Assembly: GCF_002727185.1 (NCBI RefSeq) | Contig: NZ_NIZW01000015.1 | Coordinates: forward strand, 1-64,000 | From: Rhodopirellula bahusiensis | GTDB lineage: Bacteria; Planctomycetota; Planctomycetia; Pirellulales; Pirellulaceae | Direction of reading: 5' to 3' | Length of the DNA stretch: 64,000 nt | In this document: positions 18,037 to 27,292 of the stretch, piece by piece | Layout of the letters: every line of letters begins with the position of its first letter | How positions within the stretch are numbered: position 1 is the first letter of the stretch | Notes under the pieces: generated by a model | The model's database searches: none | The model's input: the letters and a program-made list of their open reading frames with translations, nothing else | Told to the model about the DNA's origin: nothing | Translations under genes and position numbers: made by a program

Positions 18037-21023
18037 CCACCACCTTGAGAAACAACCTTTCGTTCGCGATCGTTGCCGCGTGTCTGTTCAGCAGCATGCT
18101 TCCCGCTCGATTGGCATGGAGCGTTGATCAAGAGCCGACCGCCCCGGATACGTCAACGAATCAAATCGAACTATTGGCGGCATCGGAGTTTGACGACCGC
18201 GTTCAAACGACTTTGCAATGGTGGAGTGATCGCGATCGTTGGCGATCGGATGTCATCCAAGCCATCCGGCATCAAGATCCCGAAATCTCGGACCGTGCCC
18301 GCTGGGTTCAATCGCGGTGGCAACGTGGGATTCTCGCCGACACTCCCGCTGAGTTGGCTGAGACACTTGAAAAGGCCAGTCCCGCGGAGGCAATCGAAGT
18401 GTTGCTCGAAGCGGGACGTTTTCGCGCCGCCACGGTGGCGATGGAAGAAGCAAACGGGACCATCGAATACGAAGCGATCCTGGCGCGAGTCTCCTTGGTC
18501 GTGGAATCGCGGTATCCAATCTACGCGAGACTCGCCGTCCTTCAAAATTCGTTGCCCGATTTTGTCGGGTTCCTGGATCTGGCGGCCGCGAACAAGAAAA
18601 TGGCATTGTGCCGCGACGACTTGCTGCGACGCCCGGGCGATTCTCCTTCGCTTCCGACCGCGTCCCAAACGTGGCGAGAGGACCAGCGAGCCGAAGCGTT
18701 GTGCGTGATGCATTTGTTGCGAGGGAACCAGGACGCAGCAACGGAAATTGCAAAGCTGCACGACCAACTCGCACAACAACGAGCCACCGAAACCGAAGAA
18801 GAAAGCTCCACACGGCACTCGCTCAATCGAGTCGTTCGAATGGTGACATCAGAGTGGGATGCGATCGCGGATGAATCCGCCGAGGAAGCCAAACGACTCC
18901 AGCAATCCGCTGAGGAAGGAACGCCAGCCGACAAGCTGCACGCTCGTGACGAAGCCATTCGGCATTGGTCCGACACGCTGATCGCCGCGACCCGTTCAGG
19001 CAACTCGTCGCTTCGCCAACAAGCCATCGATGCCTTGAAACAAACCAGCGATGCAAGCTTGTCGCCATCTTATGAAACGCTTCTCTGGCGAACGCTGTTG
19101 ATCCACGGCGAAGTCGACTCCGCCATCGACATTTTGGAAAAGGAATCACCCCGCGAAGCATCCGCGATCGCAGTGAAGACATCGCGTCACGTTCGCGGTT
19201 TGCAACTGCTCGGTTTCGATGCGGAGCAGCTCGACACGCACTTGGAACAATGGATCGACGAAGCCATCGATCAGCAACGCAGCGTTCCGGAAAAGGACCT
19301 AACATCGGGTTCAGGAGTCACCCCAACCGACAAAGTCTTGGATTGCCTCACTTTGATGCGAACTGCAATCGATGTGGGACGCCAAGACGTTGCTTACCGA
19401 ATCGCGACGCAACTCTCCGATTCGCGGATGTATGTCAAAGCATCACCGGGCCGCGAATCGGTCCTGACTCAGCATTTCGTTTTGGCAACGTTGGCGGCCA
19501 CGTCCAAAACGGATTGGATTTTCAAGTTGGCTGCTCCCGAAAAACCCAGCCTCCTTTCTCGGTTGTCGCTTCGGCTCGTTTCACGTGTCGTCGAACCAAC
19601 CAACGAAGAATTGCTGTATTACCTGAACTGGTTCGTCTATCACCACCGACCCGAATGGACCACCGAGCAATGCTTCATCACGGCGTGTGAAATCGCTCGA
19701 GCCGAACCAAAGGACGTTCGCAATCATCGCGAATGGATTGACCAATTGGGCGAGCACTTGCGTTCGGGCGAGTCAGAAAGCGATTTGGATCGCCGCACTA
19801 AAGTTGACGAATACACGCTGTCTGATTCGGATGTCCCGTCCTCACAGCAATGGGAATCACTCTTCGAGGCACACGGTCGCCCCGACATCGTCCGCGCCAT
19901 CGTTCGCGGCCAAGCCGACAAAGGCGACTTGCCAGCACGACTCAAATTGCTAACCGATCATCATCGCAAAGATGGCAACAATCCCACGCCGGAGGACTTT
20001 GAAAGCATCTGGCAAGAACTGACCAGCGAACCGCAAGCCGTGTTGAATTCAGGCCTGCGTGATGACGCGATGATCGGCTTCGAAGTGGTGCTCCAGCAAT
20101 TCCTGTTTGCCGAGCGGGATGGCGATCAACGACGAGCGGACCAACTTCGATCGCAACTGAAAGTCATGGCCGCATCACCATCAACCGACATGCGGCAACA
20201 AATGGCTGATTCCCTGGCCGGTGCGGGCATGTGGGATTTGGCAGAGGATCTGTATCAGTCGCTCCTCTTGGTCACGGCATTCGAATCCGACGAAACGCTC
20301 GCGTTGATGGACATCGCTCGCGCCTACAACCGATTTGTCATCCGACGCACCACGGCAACATCAGCCGACGAAGGCAACGCGGCCGAAGCGGAATTGGAAC
20401 GACTGCCAACAGACGCCATTGAAAAACGGCTTCAAGCGATCCGCTGGTACGACCTTGGTTTCGCGGGAACGCTGGCGGCGTCAGACTACCAAGAGGTCAA
20501 TTACGTTCTCCTGCCTCAATTGATCCTTCGCAACAAACTGGAACTGATCCTCCAAGCTGATCAGCCACAACTGACCCTGGACGAGCAACGTGAAGTCGAA
20601 CGCATCTTTGAGTTGCTACTTCGCTTTGAACCGATCGACATCCACTCCGCGGAATTGATGCTGCCAAGAATCAAACAACTTGGCATGACAGAACTTGCCG
20701 ACGATTGGCTCAATCGAATTGTGGATGCAGGCCAGAAACATTTGCGTGAGTTCCCGCTCGACGCGACCGCCGCGAACAATGTCGCATGGTGTGCAGTCCG
20801 CAATCACTCGCGGTTGGACGACGCTCTCGAAATGTCACGCCAGTCCGTCGCGATCGAACCAGACAGCGCGGTGTACCGAGACACACTCGCTGAGATTTTG
20901 GCTCAAAAAGGCGAGATCGATCAAGCGTTGCAGCTAGAACGAACTGGAATCTTAGATGACCCCGGGCAGTGGCACTTGCACCTTCAAATCGACCGATTCG
21001 AGTCGATGAAGCAAGACCAGTAG
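18033..21023 (+). CDS. Large exported alpha-solenoid (TPR-like) protein
   Basis: 996 residues from a GTG that overlaps the upstream stop as GTGA. A signal peptide spans roughly residues 1-30 (LSFAIVAACLFSSMLPARLA). The rest is almost wholly helical and reads like tetratricopeptide repeats, for example AEAIEVLLEAGRFRAATVAMEEA and, near the end, AANNVAWCAVRNHSRLDDAL, AVYRDTLAEILAQKGEIDQAL. No enzymatic motif is visible. Coupling to the J-domain-like membrane protein suggests the two work together at the membrane, which is inference only. Confidence 0.75.
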   Translation: MTTTLRNNLSFAIVAACLFSSMLPARLAWSVDQEPTAPDTSTNQIELLAASEFDDRVQTTLQWWSDRDRWRSDVIQAIRHQDPEISDRARWVQSRWQRGILADTPAELAETLEKASPAEAIEVLLEAGRFRAATVAMEEANGTIEYEAILARVSLVVESRYPIYARLAVLQNSLPDFVGFLDLAAANKKMALCRDDLLRRPGDSPSLPTASQTWREDQRAEALCVMHLLRGNQDAATEIAKLHDQLAQQRATETEEESSTRHSLNRVVRMVTSEWDAIADESAEEAKRLQQSAEEGTPADKLHARDEAIRHWSDTLIAATRSGNSSLRQQAIDALKQTSDASLSPSYETLLWRTLLIHGEVDSAIDILEKESPREASAIAVKTSRHVRGLQLLGFDAEQLDTHLEQWIDEAIDQQRSVPEKDLTSGSGVTPTDKVLDCLTLMRTAIDVGRQDVAYRIATQLSDSRMYVKASPGRESVLTQHFVLATLAATSKTDWIFKLAAPEKPSLLSRLSLRLVSRVVEPTNEELLYYLNWFVYHHRPEWTTEQCFITACEIARAEPKDVRNHREWIDQLGEHLRSGESESDLDRRTKVDEYTLSDSDVPSSQQWESLFEAHGRPDIVRAIVRGQADKGDLPARLKLLTDHHRKDGNNPTPEDFESIWQELTSEPQAVLNSGLRDDAMIGFEVVLQQFLFAERDGDQRRADQLRSQLKVMAASPSTDMRQQMADSLAGAGMWDLAEDLYQSLLLVTAFESDETLALMDIARAYNRFVIRRTTATSADEGNAAEAELERLPTDAIEKRLQAIRWYDLGFAGTLAASDYQEVNYVLLPQLILRNKLELILQADQPQLTLDEQREVERIFELLLRFEPIDIHSAELMLPRIKQLGMTELADDWLNRIVDAGQKHLREFPLDATAANNVAWCAVRNHSRLDDALEMSRQSVAIEPDSAVYRDTLAEILAQKGEIDQALQLERTGILDDPGQWHLHLQIDRFESMKQDQ

Positions 21024-21062
21024 TTTCTCATCCACTGCGACAGAAGTTGACCGTGTCGTTGC

Positions 21063-21683
21063 CTACTTGCGACCGAACAACCGGCCCATGCCGAATTTGA
21101 CCATGTCCATCATGTCAAAGTCGCCGTCACCATCTTGGTCGAACATGCGGCCCAACATGCTGCCGCCATCGGCTGATTGCTGGACCGAAGCCTTTTCTTG
21201 ACGAAGCATCTCACCCAAGCCGTCGGGCGACAATCCTTTGGACTTGCGTTGTTGACCGAGCACCCCCATCAAGACCGGCGCCAACATCATCATCAACTTG
21301 GTGGACTGGCCCATCGACAGTCCGCTCGCTGCGCTAACACCATGTTCGACGCGTTCTTTTTTGTTGCCCAGAATGTGATCTAAGATCGCACCACCGGCGG
21401 TGGTCTTCGATGTCACACCGGGTTGCTCGGTCGTGTCATCCGGTCCAAAAAAGTTGCTCAAGTGATCCAACACCGAACCATCGTGATCACGCTCCAACGC
21501 GTGATGCAACTGAGCCGTTTGCGATGGATCTTCGGCTTGGCGAGTCACCGCGCCGAGCAAGGTTGGCAACGCAGCGCTGACGGCGTTCCGAACCGTGTCT
21601 TCATCCGCACCAAGCGATCGACTCAGGCTTGAGATACGTTCGGGCGTCATTTGACGACCGACTTGTTCCAACAACTCAGACAT
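21063..21683 (-). CDS. DUF937 (YidB-like) protein with a calcium-loop tail
   Basis: 206 residues, ATG start. The N-terminal half has the DUF937 pattern: MSELLEQVGRQMTPERISSLS, then AVSAALPTLLGAV, and later GGAILDHILG and LMMMLAPVLMGVLG. DUF937 proteins are widespread, cytosolic or surface-associated, and uncharacterised. The C-terminus contains FDQDGDGDFDMMDM, a DxDxDG calcium-binding loop like those of EF-hands or dockerin modules, followed by a short basic tail. Preceded by pnp on the same strand, with a 114-bp gap. Confidence 0.8.
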   Translation of the reverse strand: MSELLEQVGRQMTPERISSLSRSLGADEDTVRNAVSAALPTLLGAVTRQAEDPSQTAQLHHALERDHDGSVLDHLSNFFGPDDTTEQPGVTSKTTAGGAILDHILGNKKERVEHGVSAASGLSMGQSTKLMMMLAPVLMGVLGQQRKSKGLSPDGLGEMLRQEKASVQQSADGGSMLGRMFDQDGDGDFDMMDMVKFGMGRLFGRK

Positions 21684-21797
21684 GGATGAATCCTAGAGAC
21701 AGGCTTACAGAAAAGAATGGTTCGTGTGTGAACGATTGTATCTTTCGCCAAACCAACTTGGCACCCGTCGCGACCGTCCTGCTAAGAACTCGATCGT

Positions 21798-22637
21798 TCA
21801 AGCAATGCGAACTTCGCCGCACTCTTGAACGATGCCACGAACGATGGTTCGCAGTTTTGGTTCGGCCGCATTTGCCGTCGCAATGATCTCAGAGACATCG
21901 GCCGGTTTCAAAGCATCTGGCAAACACATGTCGGTGATCACGCTCAATCCAATCACCTTCATTCCAGCGTGCACGGCGACGATCGTTTCCGGAACTGTAC
22001 TCATTCCTACGACATCGGCACCGATCTGACGCAGGTATCGATATTCCGCACGCGTTTCCAAACACGGTCCCGCGACTGCGACAAATACACCTTTGTGTGG
22101 GTAAATGTCGTTACGACGAGCAATCGCCAACGTCCGATCAATCCAAGTTTGATCGTACGGTTCGCACATGTCGGGAAAGCGTGGTCCCAATCGATCGTCG
22201 TTGATTCCAATCAAAGGATTGCCGCCCATCAAGTTGATTTGGTCTTCGATGACCATGATGTCGCCATTGTTGAAATACGGGTTCAGTCCCCCGCAAGCGT
22301 TGCTGACGACCAACAACTCGGCCCCCATCGCTTTGAAGACACGCACGGGCAGCGTGATGTCTTTCAAGTCGTAACCTTCATAAAAGTGGAAACGACCTTC
22401 CATCGCCAACACCGGCACGCCGCCCATCCGGCCGATGATCAATCGTCCGGCGTGGCTGGTCGCGGTCGACTTCAAAAAGTGTGGCACCTCGGAATAGTCC
22501 AGCGTTGCTTCGACTTCGATGTCCTCCACCAACCCGCCCAGCCCGGTCCCCAGGATGATGCCGACTCGCGGCGTGTCGCGAGTGTGACGACGGATTTCTG
22601 TGCAGGCTTCATCAATTTTGTCGTACAGATCGAGCAT
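21798..22637 (-). CDS. Purine nucleoside phosphorylase
   Basis: 279 residues, ATG start. Cleaves purine nucleosides with phosphate to base plus ribose 1-phosphate (purine salvage). Family blocks: ILGTGLGG phosphate loop, TSHAGRL, GRFHFYEGY, VVSNACGGLNP, GPCLETRAEYR (base-binding Glu) and VGMSTVPE. It therefore belongs to the trimeric PNP family. At the position of the base-binding Asn (Asn243 in mammals) this protein has Asp236 in SVITDMCLP. In human PNP the Asn-to-Asp change brings adenosine activity, so substrate preference may differ from inosine/guanosine. Divergent from the HerA-like gene. Confidence 0.92.
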   Translation of the reverse strand: MLDLYDKIDEACTEIRRHTRDTPRVGIILGTGLGGLVEDIEVEATLDYSEVPHFLKSTATSHAGRLIIGRMGGVPVLAMEGRFHFYEGYDLKDITLPVRVFKAMGAELLVVSNACGGLNPYFNNGDIMVIEDQINLMGGNPLIGINDDRLGPRFPDMCEPYDQTWIDRTLAIARRNDIYPHKGVFVAVAGPCLETRAEYRYLRQIGADVVGMSTVPETIVAVHAGMKVIGLSVITDMCLPDALKPADVSEIIATANAAEPKLRTIVRGIVQECGEVRIA

Positions 22638-22740
22638 GGATCAGGTCGTGTTGGAGTGGCACCGATGATTGAAACTGCCGAACGTTGTATGTTACCAACC
22701 GCTTGGAATCCACTCGTCTGCTCGCAACACGATTCGTCGC

Positions 22741-25203
22741 ATGTCCTCATCTTCTCCTTCTCAGACATCTGCCACGCCTTCTCCCGACGTGTTCGAGAAG
22801 CTGGCCACGTTCTACTTGGGACGCCAGTACGACATCGCGGGCGGCAAAGCTCTCGACGATTTGCTGCTCTACGACGCGAAAGATTTGTGCACCCATGCGA
22901 TGTGTGTTGGCATGACCGGCAGCGGGAAAACCGGACTGTGCCTGTCGTTGCTCGAAGAAGCCGCGATCGATGGAATCCCTGCGATCTGCATCGACCCCAA
23001 GGGCGATTTGGCGAACTTGATGCTGGCCTTTCCTGACATGAAGCCCGACGACTTCCTGCCTTGGTTGGAACAGGGCGAAGCGTCCCGCAAGGGCATGACG
23101 CTGGAAGAGTACGCCGCCAAAACAGCCAAGACCTGGAAGAACGGTTTGGCCTCGTGGGGGCAATCGCCGGAGCGAGTTGCCAAGTTCAAAGCCGCCGCCG
23201 ACGTTGCGATTTACACCCCGGGCAGCAACACCGGGATCCCGCTGACTGTGCTGAAGAGTTTTGACGCCCCGCCACCAGAGGTCCTTTCCAACACCGACGC
23301 GATGCGAGAACGCGTCACTGGCGCCGCATCGGGATTGCTGACGCTGCTGGGGATGGAAGCCGACCCGCTGCTATCTCGCGAACACATTTTGATCAGTTCG
23401 ATCTTGGATCATTGCTGGCGAGACGGACGCAGCGTCACGATCGGCGACTTGATCGGCTTGATCTCAGCACCACCGATCACCCGCGTCGGCGTGCTTGACC
23501 TCGACACATTCATGCCACCGAGCGAACGATCCAAACTGGCGATGACGCTCAACAATTTGTTGGCCTCGCCCGCTTTCTCATCGTGGTTGGAAGGCGAATC
23601 GCTCTCGATCCCCGATTTGCTGTACACCAAAGAAGGCAAACCCAAACTATCGATCCTTTCGATCGCGCACCTGGGGGATCAAGAACGGATGTTCTTCGTC
23701 ACGATCCTGCTCAACGAAATCGTTTCGTGGATGCGAACGCAGAGCGGCACGAGTTCGCTGCGAGCGATGCTGTACATGGATGAGGTCGCCGGTTACTTCC
23801 CACCGGTTGCGAATCCGCCTTCCAAACCGCCGATGCTGACGCTACTCAAGCAAGCCCGAGCGTTTGGCTTGGGAGTCACGCTCGCGACTCAGAACCCAGT
23901 CGACCTCGACTACAAAGGCTTGTCCAACATCGGCACATGGTTCCTTGGCCGATTGCAAACCGAGCGTGACAAGGCTCGGGTGCTGGATGGGCTCGAAGGA
24001 GCCGCGGCTCAAACTGGCAAACCATTCAACAAAGCCGAGATGGAACAACTGCTCGCTTCCCTAGGCAGCCGTGTGTTCTTGATGAACAACGTTCATGACG
24101 ACGGTCCCACGGTGTTCCAAACTCGTTGGGCGATGTCTTTTTTGGCCGGGCCTTTGGCTCGCGACCAAATCTCTGCGTTGATGGCGGATCGAAAAGCGGA
24201 ACTCGCGGCCGAACAAGCCACTGAACACGAATCGGTTTCCAACGAAGTCTCCTCGCCCAGTCGCCCGGTGTTGCCGACGGGAATCGGCGAAGCGTTTCTG
24301 GTCCCGACGCGTTATGCCAGCGGCGAAGGGCGCCGCGTTTATCGAGCGGCGCTACTCGGCGAAGGCTCCATGCACTTCGTTCGCAGCAGTGCCGGCGTGG
24401 ACGAATGGGTCGACGCACGCCGAGTCTTGCGATGCGGCAAGGGAGTCCCCGAGGACGTGTGGGAATCCAGCGAAGCATTGGACGTCGATGCCGAATGGGT
24501 GTCCGATCCCGAAGAAGGTTTTGACTTCACCGATCTGCCCGACGACCTTCGCGGAGCCAGCAAACTGAAGTCGATCCAAAAGCAATTAAAAGACTACCTG
24601 TACCGGCACCATCCAATGGAGCTTTTCAAAAGTCCCGCCCTGGGTGCCTACGCCCCGGCCGGTGTCGGCGAGGTTGAGGCTCGACTGCACTTCCAACAAG
24701 CCGCTCGCGAAGAACGCGATTTGCAGACGGAAAAGCTGCGTGACAAATACGGTTCGAAGATGAAGTCGCTGGAGGGCAAGATGCGAACGGCAGAGGAACG
24801 AATCGCGCGTGAAGAAGGGCAGTACGAATCCGCCAAGATGTCTTCAATCCTATCCTTCGGCACCTCACTGATCGGTGCCTTCATGGGCCGCAAAATAGCC
24901 AGCCGAACCAACGTCTCCAAGATGTCGACGGCGGCACGCGGCGCGTCACGAGCGGCTCAACAACGCGGCGATGTCAAACGCGCCGAAGCGGCTCTCGAGC
25001 AACTGCACATCGATATGCAAGAGTTGGAAGACGAACTGCGTCACGAAATCGATCAGCTCGGGCAGGAATTCGAAATCGAAAACCTGGAGCTCGAAACAGT
25101 GACCATCCCGCCTCGAAAGAGCGACCTCAAGATCGGAGCCCCGGTCATCCTTTGGACACCATGGCAAGTCGACTCCACCGGAGACGCCACCGCGTTGTTT
25201 TAA
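22741..25203 (+). CDS. HerA/DUF853-like ATPase with C-terminal coiled coil
   Basis: 820 residues from the ATG at 22741; the open frame upstream of this lacks similarity. Walker A GMTGSGKT is at residues 57-64, followed by ICIDPKGDLANL. A Walker B-type LYMDEVAGYFPP, the sensor-like TLATQNPVDLDYKGL and GTWFLGRLQTERD complete a VirD4/HerA superfamily ATPase of the YjgR/DUF853 kind. Residues about 640-780 form long charged helices (coiled coil) around a glycine-containing hydrophobic segment (SSILSFGTSLIGAFMG). E. coli YjgR is about 500 residues, so this is a substantial C-terminal extension. Likely cytosolic DNA or macromolecule translocase; actual substrate unknown. Confidence 0.82.
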   Translation: MSSSSPSQTSATPSPDVFEKLATFYLGRQYDIAGGKALDDLLLYDAKDLCTHAMCVGMTGSGKTGLCLSLLEEAAIDGIPAICIDPKGDLANLMLAFPDMKPDDFLPWLEQGEASRKGMTLEEYAAKTAKTWKNGLASWGQSPERVAKFKAAADVAIYTPGSNTGIPLTVLKSFDAPPPEVLSNTDAMRERVTGAASGLLTLLGMEADPLLSREHILISSILDHCWRDGRSVTIGDLIGLISAPPITRVGVLDLDTFMPPSERSKLAMTLNNLLASPAFSSWLEGESLSIPDLLYTKEGKPKLSILSIAHLGDQERMFFVTILLNEIVSWMRTQSGTSSLRAMLYMDEVAGYFPPVANPPSKPPMLTLLKQARAFGLGVTLATQNPVDLDYKGLSNIGTWFLGRLQTERDKARVLDGLEGAAAQTGKPFNKAEMEQLLASLGSRVFLMNNVHDDGPTVFQTRWAMSFLAGPLARDQISALMADRKAELAAEQATEHESVSNEVSSPSRPVLPTGIGEAFLVPTRYASGEGRRVYRAALLGEGSMHFVRSSAGVDEWVDARRVLRCGKGVPEDVWESSEALDVDAEWVSDPEEGFDFTDLPDDLRGASKLKSIQKQLKDYLYRHHPMELFKSPALGAYAPAGVGEVEARLHFQQAAREERDLQTEKLRDKYGSKMKSLEGKMRTAEERIAREEGQYESAKMSSILSFGTSLIGAFMGRKIASRTNVSKMSTAARGASRAAQQRGDVKRAEAALEQLHIDMQELEDELRHEIDQLGQEFEIENLELETVTIPPRKSDLKIGAPVILWTPWQVDSTGDATALF

Positions 25204-25645
25204 GGCACCACGCCAACTCGATTGACATCCTTCTTTCGATTCTTCTGGTAGCTGGATTCACCAGAATTCAGACTCCCCTGAATAGATATCGTCCGAATTC
25301 CAGATCTCATCTCGCCAAACGATTGAGCACAAGCCCTCCGGAGAGGAGGTCGTGCAGTTTTTAAGTTATTGTTTTGCAAAGCGTTTCTCATCACCCTCCC
25401 CTTGGGAGGGTCGAGCGAAGCGAGGGGAGGGCTCAGCATTGGATCCAGCGCGTAACCCTCCCCGGCCCAAAGCGGTCCGACCCTCCCAAAGGGAAGGTGA
25501 AGTAAAATTTCGCGACTCCAGAGCGAGATGAGAGCTCAGCTGCTAAGCATTCACGGCGGGGACCGCCGTGCTACAGGAATACGTGCAAGAGGAATACTTG
25601 ATCGGCTATGAGCTAGCTTGCGATCAATGCCGAAACAGCCTCTGA
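25204..25645. repeat. Repeat-bearing gap between convergent genes (repeat C)
   Basis: Contains TCGTGCAGTTTTTAAGT (25350-25366), also found at 38110-38126, followed by CACCCTCCCC-type sequence like that in repeats A and B. ACCCTCCC-CTT-GGGAGGGT near 25395 is a perfect 8-bp hairpin. CACGGCGG-GGA-CCGCCGTG (25552-25570) is another. These hairpins could terminate transcription from both sides. No gene seen. Confidence 0.65.
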
Positions 25646-26335
25646 TCAGCGACCGTAGTGGATATGAAATCCGCTGCTACGTCCGTGACGTGGCGGCCCG
25701 TGGTACACAGGACGAGCCCGATACACAGGTGCCGGCTGAACGTACACGCGAGGAGCGGGAACATAGACCGGCGTTTCGACCACGGCGGGTGCACGTGCAA
25801 TGACTTGGTCACCAACGGGAGCGTTCTGCATCGCCGAGATCACCACTTCACTGACACCTTGTTGGTGCAATGTGATGATGTCTGAAACGACGGGGCGTCG
25901 CTGAACACCTCGCGATGCAATTTGGTTCAGCACCACACCTTCGCTCACGCCACTGCGGCTCATCGCGACGACGTCGTTGAACGAGACGGCTCCGGTGGGC
26001 ACCAGCGGTGATGCGGAAGGTTGGGGGGCAACAGTTCGTGTGTAATGGCTCGGCTGCGAGTAATACTGCTGAGCCTGCAACTCCTTGTCTTTCGCGTTGC
26101 CCAGCACTCCGCCGGCAACGGCTCCAACAGCGCCACCAATGGCAGCTCCTGCCCCCGCTTCACCGTTGTTGTCACCAATGATCGCACCGGCGATCGCACC
26201 CGTGATGCCGCCCCATGTCGCACCGCGTTGGGTGTTGGCCTGAGCCATCGCACTGTTGGGGGAGAAGACTCCCAATGCCAAAACTGCGGCACCAGCGAGA
26301 ATCAAACGGACGCCAAAATTGAATTGAATTTTCAT
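25646..26335 (-). CDS. Exported glycine-zipper protein
   Basis: 229 residues from the ATG at 26335 (MKIQFNFGVRLILAGAAVLAL); the upstream extension lacks signal character. A signal peptide ends near SAMAQ. Residues about 35-80 are a glycine zipper: GGITGAIAGAIIGDNNG, then AAIGGAVGAVAGGVLG, typical of outer-membrane-associated 2TM or Omp glycine-zipper proteins. Then comes a domain with repeated VLNQIASRGVQRRPVVSDI / ITLHQQGVSEVVISAM helices. The C-terminus is Pro/Tyr/His-rich (GPPRHGRSSGFHIHYGR). Likely envelope-located; function unknown. Convergent with the HerA-like gene. Confidence 0.78.
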   Translation of the reverse strand: MKIQFNFGVRLILAGAAVLALGVFSPNSAMAQANTQRGATWGGITGAIAGAIIGDNNGEAGAGAAIGGAVGAVAGGVLGNAKDKELQAQQYYSQPSHYTRTVAPQPSASPLVPTGAVSFNDVVAMSRSGVSEGVVLNQIASRGVQRRPVVSDIITLHQQGVSEVVISAMQNAPVGDQVIARAPAVVETPVYVPAPRVYVQPAPVYRARPVYHGPPRHGRSSGFHIHYGR

Positions 26336-26548
26336 GTTCAATGCCACCTCAAACGGGGCAAACGAAGGGAACGCGAACGGAAAAGGTTGCTCGCCTTGGT
26401 TGCGACGGAAACCATCCATCGACCACCTACGCTTTTAGATCGGCAATCGCTTCGACAACAACGCCAATTTTTTGTATCCGCTTCACAACCGCGCGCGATC
26501 TGCGTGAAACCTCCCCGTGAAACCGGCTGCTGAAATTCTGGCTCGTCG

Positions 26549-27292
26549 CTATCCCCGCAACGCCTTGGCCAACGGGCAACCAACCATCGCGTCCGCTTCG
26601 CCGGAGCGGTATTTCTGCAGCAACTCGCGTGACTTTGCCGCCAGCTCGCGTCGGACTTCTCGGCGGCGGCCTTTGACTCGTTCGATCTTCATGTCGTCGT
26701 AGGCCGTTGTTTGGTGACGCATCCAAGCGATGACGGCGGATTCGGCTCGACGCTGGATGGGAATGCGTTCGGTCCGAGCGACCGTGCCGCTGCCAACCGG
26801 AGTCGCATGTTCCGTCACGGCCTTGGCAAGGTTCCTGGCCACGGCGGAATACTCCGGTGCGAACTTCAAAAAACCGCAAACCGCTTGAAAGAAGTCCTGG
26901 ACGTATTCGCCCTGTTTTTCGTCGCGTCGCTTTTTCGCTGCGGCCTGTTTCTTAGCGTAGCCCGCGGTGGAACGAGTCGCCTCCATCGATGCTTTTGCAT
27001 CCGCGATCTGCTTCGCGTCCGCCCAAAGCCCCTGCGAAAATTCTCGTCGCCCCTTCTTTTCTTTGATCGTCCAAGTCGGCCCAGCGGCCTTTACACGACG
27101 AGTCACACCGGCGTCGCCGGGAGGCAACAACTCCCATCCGCTCGGCACTTCGCAGACCTCACCGGATGCCAAACGAACCGTACGTTCTTGCGGCCCCGGA
27201 GAACCAGTCAATGTTTCAGTGGATCGATCCGCCATCGTCGACTTTGGTATAGGTTGAAGAGTGTTGCGTTCAGATTCATTTGCAAATTTCAT
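26549..27292 (-). CDS. DUF2293 domain protein
   Basis: Starting at the ATG at 27292 gives 247 residues, with a good ribosome site GGAGAGG five bases upstream. That site is part of the repeat-rich DNA that follows. A second ATG at 27235 (MADRSTETLTG, 228 residues) has no evident site. The conserved part is the C-terminal 75 residues: AVIAWMRHQTTAYDDMKIERVKGRRREVRRELAAKS, which matches DUF2293. The middle is Lys/Ala-rich and helical. DUF2293 has no established biochemistry; the basic, helical make-up is compatible with nucleic-acid binding. Adjacent to repeat A. Confidence 0.75.
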   Translation of the reverse strand: MKFANESERNTLQPIPKSTMADRSTETLTGSPGPQERTVRLASGEVCEVPSGWELLPPGDAGVTRRVKAAGPTWTIKEKKGRREFSQGLWADAKQIADAKASMEATRSTAGYAKKQAAAKKRRDEKQGEYVQDFFQAVCGFLKFAPEYSAVARNLAKAVTEHATPVGSGTVARTERIPIQRRAESAVIAWMRHQTTAYDDMKIERVKGRRREVRRELAAKSRELLQKYRSGEADAMVGCPLAKALRG

